Below are positions 1 to 11,921 of a stretch of 64,000 nt of DNA, piece by piece. The notes beneath the pieces were generated by a model that made no database searches, had not been told where the DNA came from, and saw only the letters and a program-made list of their open reading frames with translations. The stretch is from Methanosarcina baikalica (GTDB lineage: Archaea; Halobacteriota; Methanosarcinia; Methanosarcinales; Methanosarcinaceae), in assembly GCF_031461075.1 (NCBI RefSeq), contig NZ_JAVKPK010000008.1:1-64000 (forward strand). The letters run 5' to 3'. A program made the translations under genes and the position numbers. Each line of letters begins with the position of its first letter. Position 1 is the first letter of the stretch.

Positions 1-16
1 CTAACAAACATTACAG

Positions 17-599
17 ATGACCAATGAAATTATATATGTCTTATTCCTAAACATATGGCTGCTTTTCCAGGGAGTGAGAATTGAGCCTGATCGACTCAGG
101 GAAGAATACAGGCGGAAAGTCATAGTCAGGCTTGGAAGCTCAGGCCAGCAGCACCCGGATATTCGGATAGAAGAGATTTTTGCGGAAATCTGTGCCGAAA
201 ATGCTTTTAGAGAAGTTAATCCCTTCTGGCTTGGGATTGAAGCTGCCAGAACCTTCAGGACTGTATCTTTAAAAAAACTGGAAGCTTACCCTCAGAGTTC
301 GCACCTGCTCGAAAAATACAGAAATGTTCCTAAATGCAGTTTCCAATGCCCAGAGGGTCTTTACGGAATAGGAACTTCGTTTTCTGGGCCTGTATGACCG
401 CTTTAATTTCGTAATAATGTCTTCCGATCATGGTATAAAGAAACCTGACACGCGCCTTTTCACAATGGCTCTCGATCGCCTTGGACTTGAACCCCGGGAA
501 GTGCTCTCAATTGGTGACACGCCCGAAAACGACATCTACCCACCCCAGAGTCTTGGAATGAATGGAATTCATATCCGTAATGCATGGAAATATTCATGA
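17..599 (+). pseudogene. Decayed HAD-superfamily hydrolase
   Basis: Two open segments (17-397 and 417-599) belong to one former HAD hydrolase. The first carries a cap-like helical region (residues about 20-100). The second holds the family C-terminal motifs: the lysine of GIKKPD and the acidic GDTPENDI motif. Reading the junction in another frame (about 345-420) gives NAQRVFTE, a stop, then ELRFLGLYDRFNFV, which is what a HAD enzyme should have there. The gene therefore carries at least one frameshift plus an in-frame TAG. The N-terminal DxDxT nucleophile motif is also absent: a TAA lies just upstream of the first ATG, and the first 20 residues look unlike the family. A sequencing error could explain one lesion, but not all three. 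Substrate unknown. Confidence 0.75.
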
Positions 600-988
600 A
601 AATGGGGGCGAAAAGTAGAGAAATCAGCCTTTTCTAAGCTGAATTTAAGCTGAACTTCTTTTTTATATTTTAGTCTAAAGGTATTTCTCTCCCTCTCAAC
701 ACTTTTCCACAATTTTCTTGATAATTGTTATCTACTGGCTACATTGTTATCTTCTTAGAACATGAAATCGTCATTAAACTGATTCTAATCTCTTTTTATT
801 CCTTCAAGTAGGTTCTGCGGATAAAAATGCAATCAATGAAAGCCAGATGTATATTCCTGATAGACATTGGATAGTCATTGAACGGTAAGAGATATTCACT
901 CCATCCAAAACCAGATATATTTAAATAATCGCAAGCACTCTAAAACCCAAGAAATTCTTATACTATTTTCCAATCATGGAGTGTCTTT
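600..988. other. Intergenic region upstream of valS
   Basis: No gene seen. The stretch is AT-rich and ends in the valS promoter. No convincing small ORF or hairpin was found. Confidence 0.5.
915..926 (+). promoter_or_regulatory. TATA box of valS
   Basis: The sequence atatatttaaat matches the archaeal TATA box. It lies about 63 bases before the ATG, leaving a leader of roughly 35-40 bases that contains a GGAGTG ribosome site at 978-983. Confidence 0.6.
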
Positions 989-3593
<2,605 letters not shown>

Positions 3594-3598
<5 letters not shown>

Positions 3599-3617
3599 GC
3601 TTATGCTTACCTTTTTT
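3594..3617 (+). terminator. valS terminator
   Basis: A perfect 7-bp stem (GGTAAGC / GCTTACC) with a TTAT loop, followed directly by six T. The left arm includes the valS stop codon. Confidence 0.8.
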
Positions 3618-4128
3618 CATAAAAATCTAAGTTATGATTCAAATACTGTCTATTTTTTCCAGCTTTTTAAGGGCATCTTAAGGTTGAATTTCATTAAATT
3701 CAACCCCCAACTTTAACCCTGCACGCCAATTATGAAATTAATTTTCTCATTCCTAACTGCAGTTTTATTTTCGGTGAGTTTCTAAACTGCCATAGTTGTC
3801 AGCTAGATTTTTGCAGTTATCTCCAATTTCGTGTTTATTTATGAAGCAGTTCGTCTTACTACTGTAGAGATTTAAAGAGTGATAAAATAAAACTCTTAGT
3901 TTACAACATAAATATGGCCCTCAAAAATTGATTCATTTTTAGGGGTTAATGAGCCTTATATAGAGTTAGCTAATCAGGTGTAACTATCCAGATTTCGCTG
4001 GTTTCCGGACAGAGGAATAAAATTATTTAACTAAAGTGAAAAAATGTATACTCTCACTTCCAATGTGAAACTTTATATACATCCAGGTAATCTGTTTCAG
4101 AAATGTATTATTTAGACCTGGAGTTCTT
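3618..4128. other. Intergenic region before the DsrE-like gene
   Basis: About 500 bases without a credible gene. The only clear signal is a TATA box (tttatatac, 4072-4080), 49 bases before the next ATG, with a GGAG ribosome site at 4120-4123. Confidence 0.5.
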
Positions 4129-4497
4129 ATGTCAAAAGTCAAAAAGGTATTACTACTGCTTAAAAATATGGTGTATGAAAGCACCAGCCCGCAGGAAACT
4201 CTCAAGTTTGCGAAGTATTACCGGAGTCAGGGACTCGATGTGCTTGTTATTCTATGGGGACCGATGGGAGTATTGCTTGCAAAGAAAGATAAAATAAGAG
4301 GATCACCCAAGTATAATGCAGCTGTTCAGGAATGCATAGATATGGGAGTAGAGTTCCGGTGCTGCCAGCTTGCCTCGGACATGATCGGGCTTAAGAAAGA
4401 AGAATTGATTCCGGGAATCGAATTTATATGTTCAAAAGATGTGGCCGGACTTTTTCTTAGATATACCGAAGAAAACCAGCTTATCATTAATTTCTAA
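4129..4497 (+). CDS. DsrE/DsrF-like small protein
   Basis: 122 residues with the alternating beta-alpha pattern of the DsrE/DsrF/YchN fold: a hydrophobic first strand (KVLLLLKNM), a helix with TLKFAKYYRSQGLDV, then a VLVILWGP strand. A cysteine pair (FRCCQLA, about residues 83-84) and a second cysteine (FICSKD, about 105) could bind or carry sulfur. The family includes sulfur-relay subunits and many uncharacterised archaeal proteins; a precise role cannot be assigned. The ATG at 4129 has GGAG six bases upstream and its own TATA box. The gene stands alone with long intergenic regions on both sides. Confidence 0.75.
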   Translation: MSKVKKVLLLLKNMVYESTSPQETLKFAKYYRSQGLDVLVILWGPMGVLLAKKDKIRGSPKYNAAVQECIDMGVEFRCCQLASDMIGLKKEELIPGIEFICSKDVAGLFLRYTEENQLIINF

Positions 4498-4882
4498 GCC
4501 TGAAAGATCTCTAAAAATTATGTCCAGTACTTGATATTGATAAACACTGGCTTTAAACATTTAGATTCGTTTTGCTGTGATCTTTTCTTAAATAAGGTTT
4601 TCTTCAACCTACCTGTACTTCAACTCGACTATCTCCAATCACGGACATTTAAGTTTGAATTGGAGTGCTTAATTTCTCCGGACCTGAAAATTTCTCGATA
4701 AAATCTTAAATTTGATTCATAAATATTTATAACTATTTTTTCATTGTTTGTGTGAACCAACAAAGCTTTTTATATTCAATGCTATTTTTTTTATACAGTT
4801 TTAAAATACTAGAAAATGTAATATCAAGGAATGAACTATATTCCAATATACGTATAATTGGGATAAAAATGCATTTTATATA
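4498..4882. other. Intergenic region
   Basis: AT-rich, no gene or RNA recognised. It leads into the family A repeat copy just upstream of hmgA. Confidence 0.4.
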
Positions 4883-5011
4883 GAGCCAATCCCAAAACTC
4901 AAAGTTCACTTCTTTAAATCGCGTATTTTGAGTGACCAGTCGGGTTTTCAATCATGGAAGCAATCTTAAAAAATCTTAATGATTAAGAACAAAATGGGTT
5001 TTGGGCTCAGC
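4883..5011 (+). mobile_element. Family A miniature element, degenerate copy A1
   Basis: Starts gagccaatcccaaaactc and ends ggttttgggctcagc, an imperfect match to the terminal repeats of the copies near 48.6, 50.1 and 52.7 kb. It has the same length (about 130 bp) and similar internal blocks (acttctttaaatc..., ..ttcaatcatggaa..). There is no coding capacity. It ends about 90 bases before the hmgA start and so lies in the promoter region. Confidence 0.6.
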
Positions 5012-5104
5012 TAATAAAATAATACTTCAACTAATATTCAATATTTTAATCTTTTAGTTAATTCATTTTGAGGATACGGGAAAATAATTTAAGCAGGTGG
5101 TTTC

Positions 5105-6361
5105 ATGTTTCAAAAGGACTATGAACTAAATGAAGAAGATAAACTTCTTTTACAGAAAATCGTGGACGGAGATATAGCCTTTCGCAAGATTGAGGAATTT
5201 ACAGACCCTTTAACAGCAGTAAAACTCAGAAGGCTTGCAATACAGGAGTTTGCAAAACTTGAGTTCGAGCATATCCAGAACTTTTCCCTTGATGTGGAAA
5301 CCACAACTAAGAAAAATATTGAAAATATGATAGGTGCGGTTCAGATTCCTCTTGGAGTTGCCGGGCTTCTAAAAGTAAAAGGAGAATACGCAAATGCTGA
5401 GTACTATATTCCCCTTGCTACAACTGAAGGGGCTCTTGTTGCCAGTGTAAATCGCGGCTGCTCGGCCATTACGAAGTCAGGAGGAGCAAATGTCCGAATT
5501 TTTGAAGACGAGATGACCCGAGCTCCTGTTTTTAAGCTTGATAGCCTTGATAGGGCCAAAAAATTTTATGAATGGGTTAAGTGTCCTGAGATTTTCGAGC
5601 ACATGAAAGAGGTAGCCGAAAAAACTACCCGCTTTGGAAAACTGCTCTCTGTAAAACCCTTTGTAACAGGTACATATGTATACCTCAGATTCTCGTACGA
5701 TACAAAAGACGCCATGGGTATGAACATGGTGACCATAGCCACTGATGCAATATCGCACCTGATAGAAGACGAATTCGGAGCACATGCTATTTCTCTTTCA
5801 GGAAATATGTGTACCGACAAGAAACCGGCCTCAATAAGCACGATTCTCGGGAGAGGAAAAACTGTTGTAGCTGAGGTTACCATTCCTCAAGAAATCGTCA
5901 AGGAAACCTTAAAATGCACACCTGAGTCCATGTTTGAAGTAAACTACAGCAAAAATCTTTTAGGCTCGGCAAGAGCAGGAGCTCTTGGCTTTAATGCACA
6001 TGCTGCAAATATTATCGCTGCTATCTACCTGGCCTGCGGACAGGATGCAGCTCATGTTGTTGAAGGCAGCACTGCAATTACGAGCATGGAACTTACGAAA
6101 TATGAGGAGATTCACTGTTCTGTTACCCTGCCTTCTCTGCCTGTAGGAACAGTCGGAGGAGGTACTGGCCTTGGGACTCAAAGAGATTGCCTTAATATTC
6201 TTGACGTTGCAGGAGCAGGAGATATTCCCGGGAGTAATTCTCGAAAATTTGCAGAAATTGTAGCGTCTGCCGTGCTTGCAGGAGAGATTTCCCTAATTGG
6301 AGCCCAGGCTGCCGGACATCTGGCACGTGCTCACGCCCAGTTAGGCCGTGGAAAATTCTAA
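5105..6361 (+). CDS. hmgA: 3-hydroxy-3-methylglutaryl-CoA reductase, class I
   Basis: Reduces HMG-CoA to mevalonate, the committed step of archaeal isoprenoid lipid synthesis. It is a soluble form of 418 residues with no N-terminal membrane segments. Class I motifs are all present: ENMIGAVQIPLG (catalytic Glu), TEGALVASVNRG, KFGKL-like RFGKLLSV, DAMGMNMVT (NADPH/CoA site), the catalytic Lys in DKKPA, GTVGGGTGLGTQ, and the C-terminal catalytic His in GHLARAHAQLGRGK. The ATG has AGGTGG four bases upstream. Monocistronic by context, with a possible terminator hairpin at 6483-6521. Confidence 0.96.
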   Translation: MFQKDYELNEEDKLLLQKIVDGDIAFRKIEEFTDPLTAVKLRRLAIQEFAKLEFEHIQNFSLDVETTTKKNIENMIGAVQIPLGVAGLLKVKGEYANAEYYIPLATTEGALVASVNRGCSAITKSGGANVRIFEDEMTRAPVFKLDSLDRAKKFYEWVKCPEIFEHMKEVAEKTTRFGKLLSVKPFVTGTYVYLRFSYDTKDAMGMNMVTIATDAISHLIEDEFGAHAISLSGNMCTDKKPASISTILGRGKTVVAEVTIPQEIVKETLKCTPESMFEVNYSKNLLGSARAGALGFNAHAANIIAAIYLACGQDAAHVVEGSTAITSMELTKYEEIHCSVTLPSLPVGTVGGGTGLGTQRDCLNILDVAGAGDIPGSNSRKFAEIVASAVLAGEISLIGAQAAGHLARAHAQLGRGKF

Positions 6362-6482
6362 ATTGAGGAATTAAAAAGTCTCTGGGTAAAGCTCTTAAAG
6401 TTCTATCTCAGTGCATGAGGAAACAAAGATAAATCCACCCTCAGCAGGAAAGCCCTTTAAGCAGAAAGCCCTCCAGGCAAAA

Positions 6483-6521
6483 AGTCCTCTTCCCCGGTAA
6501 GAGATCGCGGGGATAAGGACT
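6483..6521 (+). terminator. Hairpin downstream of hmgA
   Basis: AGTCCT pairs with AGGACT, with an inner CCCCG/CGGGG extension and two mismatches. It is followed by a short T-rich stretch about 120 bases after the hmgA stop. The distance makes a terminator role uncertain. Confidence 0.4.
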
Positions 6522-6736
6522 ATCTTTTAATTCCGTTTATTCTACCGTAATATTTTCATCTCTTTTTCTTATAAAGTTTGAGAATCTTAAAATTAAGTTA
6601 CTTTATAAACTTTTGTATTACTTAAAATGAAGAGAATTCTATCTTCCTCTATTTATTCATCCTTTTTCTATCCCTCTTTAATTCTGAATTTGAGGTGGCT
6701 ATATTTTGCTTTTTGATATTATACAGGATACTCCAA

Positions 6737-6850
6737 ATGGACATATGGATATTGGGAATTGCTTTTATAGGCTGTATTCTTTTTTGGAAAGGCGCTTTAT
6801 TTATTTTTATACTAAACTCCCGACTTTCTCCAGCCTTTAATTTCAGATAA
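6737..6850 (+). CDS. Possible 37-residue membrane peptide
   Basis: A short ORF encoding one strongly hydrophobic segment (residues about 3-27), preceded by a weak AGGAT site. It sits alone in a 710-base intergenic stretch (6362-7071). It could be a small membrane protein, a remnant of a decayed gene, or chance in AT-rich DNA, so it is reported as a candidate only. Confidence 0.2.
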   Translation: MDIWILGIAFIGCILFWKGALFIFILNSRLSPAFNFR

Positions 6851-7026
6851 GAGCGAGAAGCAAGATTACTTAAGGTCTAATAATAATATCTCTTCAAGGG
6901 AACTGAAAAGAAGAAAAGGTCAATTGAGTCAGTAACCGTAGAAAACTGGCCGGAAGAAATTTTTGTTTTGCTGCAATCATTTTTAAAAGGCCGTAAAAAA
7001 TTCAAATTAATGAAATTGGAAACTTC

Positions 7027-7037
7027 TTTATATATAA
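7027..7037 (+). promoter_or_regulatory. TATA box of the 2-oxoacid oxidoreductase operon
   Basis: The sequence ttatatataat predicts a transcription start near 7055-7062. That puts the GGAGGT at 7077-7082 inside the leader and argues against initiation at the upstream ATG (7072). Confidence 0.55.
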
Positions 7038-7089
7038 TTTAATTTGTCCGGAGAAAGTAAAAATAATAAAAATGTTGGAGGTTAAGTTT

Positions 7090-8814
7090 CTGGACTATAC
7101 ACTTCGAATAGGAGGAGAAGCCGGGCAGGGGCTACAGACAATAGGAGGAGCCCTTGCGAAAATCTTTTCCCGATTAGGTTACCATGTATTTACGCACCAG
7201 GACTACATGTCCAGGATACGGGGTGGACATAACTTTTACCAGATTCGCTTTTCTGACCAGAATATATCTGCCTCAAGAGAGACGATGGATATTCTTCTGG
7301 CTCTTGATCTGAACACTATAGAGATTCACACAAAAAGCGTAAAGGGCGGCGGATTTATCCTTTATGATTCCGAGACTGTCAAAAAGAAATTTGAAGAGCC
7401 TGAATTCGTAGATATCCCTTTCAAAAAAATAGCCCTGGATGTCGGAAAGAATAGCGTTATGGCAAATACCGTAGCAACCGGGGCAGTACTTGGACTGCTT
7501 GATCTGGGACTTGAAGTCCTTAAGGATATTTTAAGACAAACTTTCAGGCAGAAAGGGGACGAAATAATCCAGAGTAATATAGCCTGTGCAGAAGCGGGAT
7601 ATAAATATGCTCTTACAACTTGTTCCCGCTGCGAAACCTTCGAAATCCGTGAGCCTGAAGATAAAAGGCTCATGCTTATAACCGGACTGCATGCAATCGG
7701 GATGGGAGCTCTTATTTCCGGCTGTAAGTTTTATTCCGCATATCCTATGTCACCTTCAACAGGAATTATGGAATATTTTGCTTCCAGAGCAGAAGAATAT
7801 CACCTGGTTGTTGAGCAGGCGGAAGATGAAATTGCAGCTATTAATATGGCTATAGGAGCTTCTTTTGCAGGTGTAAGATCCATGACAGGAACGTCTGGAG
7901 GAGGATTTGCTCTTATGGTAGAAGGACTTTCCCTCGTAGGTATGACCGAAACCCCTCTTGTGATTGCGGAAATGCAACGTCCTGGACCTGCTACGGGTTT
8001 GCCTACACGTACGGAACAGGGGGACTTGCTTTTTATCCTTCATGCAGGACATGGGGAGTTCCCAAGAGTAATTTTTGAGCCCGGAACCCCAGAACAGGCT
8101 TTCCACCTTACGAACAGGGCATTCGAACTTGCAGAAAAATATCAAATTCCTGTATTCATTCAGTCTGACCAGTATCTCGCGGAGTCCGAATGGACCTTTG
8201 AAAGCTTTGACCTGGAGAAACTGGTCTACAATGATTATCGGTTGAGGAAAAAAGACCTTGAAGGAGTGCAGGAATATAAACGTTTCAAATATTCAGATAC
8301 GGGAATCTCCCCTCTTGCAATCCCGGGCGAAGCCGGAAAACACCTTGTCGTAGCGGACAGCGATGAACATGATGAAGAAGGACATATTATAGAAGATGGC
8401 GAAACACGTATCAAAATGGTCCAGAAAAGGTTGCTAAAGAAACTGCCACTTATAACGAAAGAAATCGAACCCCCACTTCTATATGGCGATATCTCTCCAA
8501 AAACAGTGCTTGTAGGGCATGGGTCTACCTACGGTGCAATAAAAGAGGTGGTTGATACCATTCCTAAAGATAAGAAAGTTGCGATGATGCACTTCAGCCA
8601 GATATACCCGCTTTCCGAGAGGGATAAATTCGATTATATTGCTGTTCTTGAGAACGCAGACGTTACTATCTGCATAGAAAACAATGCCACAGGGCAGTTT
8701 GCAAAACTTATAAAGGCAGAGACGGGCTTTGAGTTTTCCCATCAGATTTCCAAATATGACGGAAGGCCTTTTACTATTGAAAACCTGAAGGAGGAACTGC
8801 ATGCCTACATCTGA
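7090..8814 (+). CDS. 2-oxoacid:ferredoxin oxidoreductase, fused gamma-alpha subunit
   Basis: Catalytic partner in ferredoxin-linked oxidation (or reverse carboxylation) of a 2-oxoacid. The N-terminal gamma-type domain (GGEAGQGLQTIGG, then SRIRGGHNFYQIR) is fused to a pyrimidine-binding alpha domain (YPMSPSTGIMEYFA, QAEDEIAAINMAIGASFAG, TGTSGGGFALM, MQRPGPATGLPTRTEQGDL), as in KorA/VorA-type enzymes. The exact substrate is not determinable. An ATG at 7072 is in frame, but it has no ribosome site. A GGAGGT (7077-7082) lies seven bases before a CTG at 7090, which gives the family-like start MDYTLRIGG. I therefore place the start at CTG, with ATG 7072 as the alternative (580 residues). The gene overlaps the next by 14 bases. 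Confidence 0.88.
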   Translation: MDYTLRIGGEAGQGLQTIGGALAKIFSRLGYHVFTHQDYMSRIRGGHNFYQIRFSDQNISASRETMDILLALDLNTIEIHTKSVKGGGFILYDSETVKKKFEEPEFVDIPFKKIALDVGKNSVMANTVATGAVLGLLDLGLEVLKDILRQTFRQKGDEIIQSNIACAEAGYKYALTTCSRCETFEIREPEDKRLMLITGLHAIGMGALISGCKFYSAYPMSPSTGIMEYFASRAEEYHLVVEQAEDEIAAINMAIGASFAGVRSMTGTSGGGFALMVEGLSLVGMTETPLVIAEMQRPGPATGLPTRTEQGDLLFILHAGHGEFPRVIFEPGTPEQAFHLTNRAFELAEKYQIPVFIQSDQYLAESEWTFESFDLEKLVYNDYRLRKKDLEGVQEYKRFKYSDTGISPLAIPGEAGKHLVVADSDEHDEEGHIIEDGETRIKMVQKRLLKKLPLITKEIEPPLLYGDISPKTVLVGHGSTYGAIKEVVDTIPKDKKVAMMHFSQIYPLSERDKFDYIAVLENADVTICIENNATGQFAKLIKAETGFEFSHQISKYDGRPFTIENLKEELHAYI

Positions 8815-9652
8815 AGATTACAACGGCCAGGTTCCTGCCTGGTGTCCGGGATGCGGAAACTTTCAGATTCTTTCGACCATCAGACACGCACTTGTCGAAC
8901 TTGACATAGAGCCATGGGAAGTCCTTGTTGTTTCTGGGATAGGACAGGCTGGAAAACTGCCCCATTATATTAAATGCCATACGTTTAATGGACTGCATGG
9001 AAGAACCCTGCCTGTAGCTACAGCTGCAAAACTTGCCAATCATTCCCTTCATGTGATCGCAGTTGCGGGAGATGGGGACTGCTATGGAGAAGGAGGGAAT
9101 CATTTCCTTCATGCAATCCGCCGAAATCCAAATATTACTCTGTTCGTGCATAATAATCAGGTCTATGGACTGACTAAGGGGCAGGCATCTCCTACTACAG
9201 CTCAGGGAACCTACACAACAATTCAGCCCTACGGTGTCCTTGAGGGATCAATGAACCCTCTTGCAATGGCAATTTCTCAGGACTGCAGTTTCGTAGCCAG
9301 GGGTTTTGCAGGAGATCAGGAGTATCTCAAAGAACTTATGAAGGCTGCGATAATACACAAGGGTTTTTCCCTTCTTGATATTCTTCAGCCCTGTGTTACT
9401 TTCAACAAAATAAATACTTTCAAGTGGTATCGGGACAGGATCTACAAACTCGAGGAAGATTATGACCCTTACAATCATGTAAAGGCGTTCGAAAGGTCCC
9501 TGGAATGGGGAGATAAAATTCCGAACGGCATCTTTTACAAAAAGGATCGAAATATACTTGAGGAGAGGGTACCGGCTATCCGGGAAAAGCCCCTTGTAAG
9601 GCAAAAGTTTTCTATCGAAGAAGTAAAGCACGAGATCGAAAAATTCTATTAA
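8801..9652 (+). CDS. 2-oxoacid:ferredoxin oxidoreductase, beta (TPP) subunit
   Basis: 283 residues, the thiamine-pyrophosphate-binding partner of the preceding subunit. WCPGCGNF near the N-terminus supplies cluster-type cysteines. The TPP/Mg motif GDGDCYGEGGNHFLHAIRRNPN is at about 90-111, followed by NNQVYGLTKGQASPTT. KorB/VorB-like beta subunits have the same layout. The 14-base overlap with the gamma-alpha gene implies translational coupling and a two-gene operon. No separate delta (ferredoxin) subunit is encoded nearby, so the electron carrier must come from elsewhere. Confidence 0.93.
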   Translation: MPTSEDYNGQVPAWCPGCGNFQILSTIRHALVELDIEPWEVLVVSGIGQAGKLPHYIKCHTFNGLHGRTLPVATAAKLANHSLHVIAVAGDGDCYGEGGNHFLHAIRRNPNITLFVHNNQVYGLTKGQASPTTAQGTYTTIQPYGVLEGSMNPLAMAISQDCSFVARGFAGDQEYLKELMKAAIIHKGFSLLDILQPCVTFNKINTFKWYRDRIYKLEEDYDPYNHVKAFERSLEWGDKIPNGIFYKKDRNILEERVPAIREKPLVRQKFSIEEVKHEIEKFY

Positions 9653-9775
9653 AATCTTATACTGTCTATTTTTTGTACAAAAAAAAATAAAAGATAGTGA
9701 CGGGAAAAACCCGCACAGAGAATTAGAAGATATTAATTAGAAGATACTAATTATTGGGTCTAGCTCTTACACTTT

Positions 9776-10024
9776 TCAACGTAGATGAAAAAGCCCTTCT
9801 TTTGCCTTGTTAAGGTACTCGCTTGCTTCTTCAATTTTAGTGGCAGCTTCAAGAATATCTTCAGAAGCTTCGAGAAAACCATCTTTTTTGGCTTTCTGAG
9901 CCCATTCCCTAAAGCTCTGTATATGGCTTTCGTTATGCTCGATCCAGTGTTCAATCAAATGCGAAAGATTGTCGTGATTAAGTTCTTCAGTGATAGCTGT
10001 TCCCTCCTGTCCGAATATATGCAA
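9776..10024 (-). CDS. Small helical protein of unknown function
   Basis: 82 residues, predicted almost entirely alpha-helical and acidic, with a histidine-rich block (HLIEHWIEHNESH, about residues 22-34) that could bind metal. The second half is a charged amphipathic helix (EASEDILEAATKIEEASEYLNKA). No signal peptide or membrane segment. Transcribed convergently to the oxidoreductase operon. I do not recognise a characterised family. The His/Glu pattern and clean reading frame argue that it is real; the antisense ORF over the same bases lacks any protein-like pattern. Confidence 0.65.
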   Translation of the reverse strand: MHIFGQEGTAITEELNHDNLSHLIEHWIEHNESHIQSFREWAQKAKKDGFLEASEDILEAATKIEEASEYLNKAKEGLFHLR

Positions 10025-10115
10025 TTCATGGTATAAATTCCCGCTGGATTTAATTCAAAATTTTATACTGTCGCATGAATCCGATAAAAAGAGAGAATAG
10101 ATTGAAATAAATAAA

Positions 10116-10158
10116 ATAGTTTAAAAACCTGATTTCTACCTCTCAGGTTTCAAACTAT
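10116..10158 (-). terminator. Terminator hairpin of the aconitase-family gene
   Basis: ATAGTTT-AAACCTGA pairs with TCAGGTTT-AAACTAT (about 15 bp with a small bulge). On the minus-strand transcript it is followed by a UUUAUUUAUUU tract. It lies about 50 bases after the stop at 10206. Confidence 0.6.
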
Positions 10159-10205
10159 CCTGCTCAAAATGTTCTTATTAAACTATTTCTGCTAACTGCT
10201 TAGAT

Positions 10206-11447
10206 TCAAACGGACCTTGGATCGGTAATTTCGCCTGTTAGCGCCGAGGCTGCTGCAGTTGCCGGGGATGCCAGATAAATAAAACCGTCTTTTCCCATCC
10301 TGCCTTTGAAATTCCTGTTTGCAGTTGAAATGCAGACTTCTCCTTCCCCGAGCACTCCCTGATGGGCGCCAAGACAGGGCCCGCAACCGGGGGTCGCAAG
10401 AGTCACTCCTGCCTTCAGTAGAGTTTCCATTGTCCCGTTTTCAATTGCTGCAAGGAGAGTTGTGCGGGATGCAGGAATCACGATAGTCCTTACCGCAACT
10501 TTCTTTCCTTTCAGAACCGCTGCTGCGACCTCAAGGTCTTCAAGCCTTCCATTAGTGCATGTCCCGATAAAAACCTGGTCTATATGGGTACCTTCAACCT
10601 CTCCCACAGGCTTTACATTGTCCACCTGATGCGGGCAGGCTACCTGAGGCTCGATATCGTCAGCATAGTAGGTTAATTCCTTTACGTACACAGCATCCGG
10701 ATCGGCATAAACAGGTTCATAAGGAGCAGCCGCTCTTTTATTCAGGAAATCGAAGGTCTTTTTGTCCGGCGGAACAATCCCGGTTTTTGCTCCCATTTCG
10801 ATTGCCATGTTGCAGAGAGTCATCCTGCCGGCGACAGACAGTTCGCTAATCACCTGCCCGTAAAACTCGACGGCTTTATAGGTGGCACCGTCAATTCCGG
10901 TCTTTCCTATCAGGTAAAGGGTCAGGTCTTTTGCATAGACACCTTTCGAAAGGCTGCCTTCAACCGTCATCCTGAAACTTTCAGGAACCTTAAACCAGAG
11001 CTTTCCCGTGGCAAAGATCTCAGCCATATCGGTAGCCCCTACCCCTGTTGCAAAAGCCCCGAAAGCCCCATAGGTGCAGGAATGCGAGTCAGCCCCGACA
11101 ATCAGCTTTCCAGGCAGGGCAAAGCCGTTTTCCGGAAGCACCTGGTGGCAGATCCCTTCTCCGACCTCATAAAAGTTCGGAATGCCCTGCTCTATTACCC
11201 ATTCCCTGATCTCCTTTTGCAGGGTAGCTGAGGTCTCAGTGTTTGCAGGTGCGATATGGTCAAAAGGAATTACGATCTTTGAAGGGTCCCAGACCTTTTT
11301 CATTTCCATTTCCTTAAAAGCATTAACTGCAAGCACTGAGGTGCCGTCATGCGCCATTGCATAATCGATATCTGCCATAACAAAATCGTTTGCTTTTGCC
11401 TCTGTTCCCGCTGCCCGGGATAATATCTTTTCGCTAATTGTTCCCAA
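10206..11447 (-). CDS. Homoaconitase / 3-isopropylmalate dehydratase large subunit
   Basis: 413 residues, the archaeal HacA/LeuC type of the aconitase superfamily. The three cluster-ligating cysteines are visible: GTCTNGR (about 295) and GCGPCLG (about 352-355). HDGTSVLA, GADSHSCTYGAFGAFATGVGATDMA and STANRNFKGRMG are family blocks. It isomerises either isopropylmalate (leucine) or homologous tri-acids on the path to the 7-carbon chain of coenzyme B. The two paralogues cannot be told apart from the large subunit alone, and the small subunit is not in this window. The start ATG at 11447 has a GGAGAC site upstream on the minus strand. Confidence 0.92.
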   Translation of the reverse strand: MGTISEKILSRAAGTEAKANDFVMADIDYAMAHDGTSVLAVNAFKEMEMKKVWDPSKIVIPFDHIAPANTETSATLQKEIREWVIEQGIPNFYEVGEGICHQVLPENGFALPGKLIVGADSHSCTYGAFGAFATGVGATDMAEIFATGKLWFKVPESFRMTVEGSLSKGVYAKDLTLYLIGKTGIDGATYKAVEFYGQVISELSVAGRMTLCNMAIEMGAKTGIVPPDKKTFDFLNKRAAAPYEPVYADPDAVYVKELTYYADDIEPQVACPHQVDNVKPVGEVEGTHIDQVFIGTCTNGRLEDLEVAAAVLKGKKVAVRTIVIPASRTTLLAAIENGTMETLLKAGVTLATPGCGPCLGAHQGVLGEGEVCISTANRNFKGRMGKDGFIYLASPATAAASALTGEITDPRSV

Positions 11448-11915
11448 AAGTAAGTCTCCTGTCCGATATCAAATAATATGAAGTATGAGAAAAAATTCAG
11501 GTTCCTGAACTCAGTATAATGAAATATATATACTTAATGGATTTGTAAGTTGAAGGTTCTATAAAAAGAAGAGTTTTGAAAAGCATTTTTGAGAAAGACA
11601 CGTAATAGCAGGACGCACCTACTCGTTCTGTCCGGCATCTGACACCAAGGTGATCAAAGTTGGCTCTAATAAAAATATGACATTTGAGCTTGATAATACC
11701 AAAGCCAGATATTAAGAAAAGTTGCCAAAAACTCGATTAAACTGAAGTAAACTGCCATGGGGTTGAAAAACCCATGGCTTTCTGCCTCATTTTATTTCAG
11801 TCGAATACCCCGCAGCTTGCAGCAGATTGCGCCAGCGCAACTTTGATTAAGATGGCGATTGATGTTGTTTTGTTTAGGCTGAATAGTTACTTTATTTTTT
11901 AACCATACCTCTTAG
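11448..11915. other. Intergenic region with a coding remnant and a perfect hairpin
   Basis: Frame +, 11590-11715, reads as a protein-like tail (GRTYSFCPASDTKVIKVGS, then NMTFELDNTKARY and a stop) with no start, so it may be a fragment of a lost surface or transposon protein. At about 11754-11778, GCCATGGG and CCCATGGC flank a 9-base loop, forming a perfect 8-bp stem. Such hairpins occur at the ends of some insertion sequences. No intact gene. Confidence 0.4.
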
Positions 11916-11921
11916 CTAAAT

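Noticed and set aside
9785..10036. 83-residue plus-strand ORF antisense to the small helical protein
   Set aside because: Phe-rich without domain pattern; the minus-strand frame has protein-like helices and is preferred.
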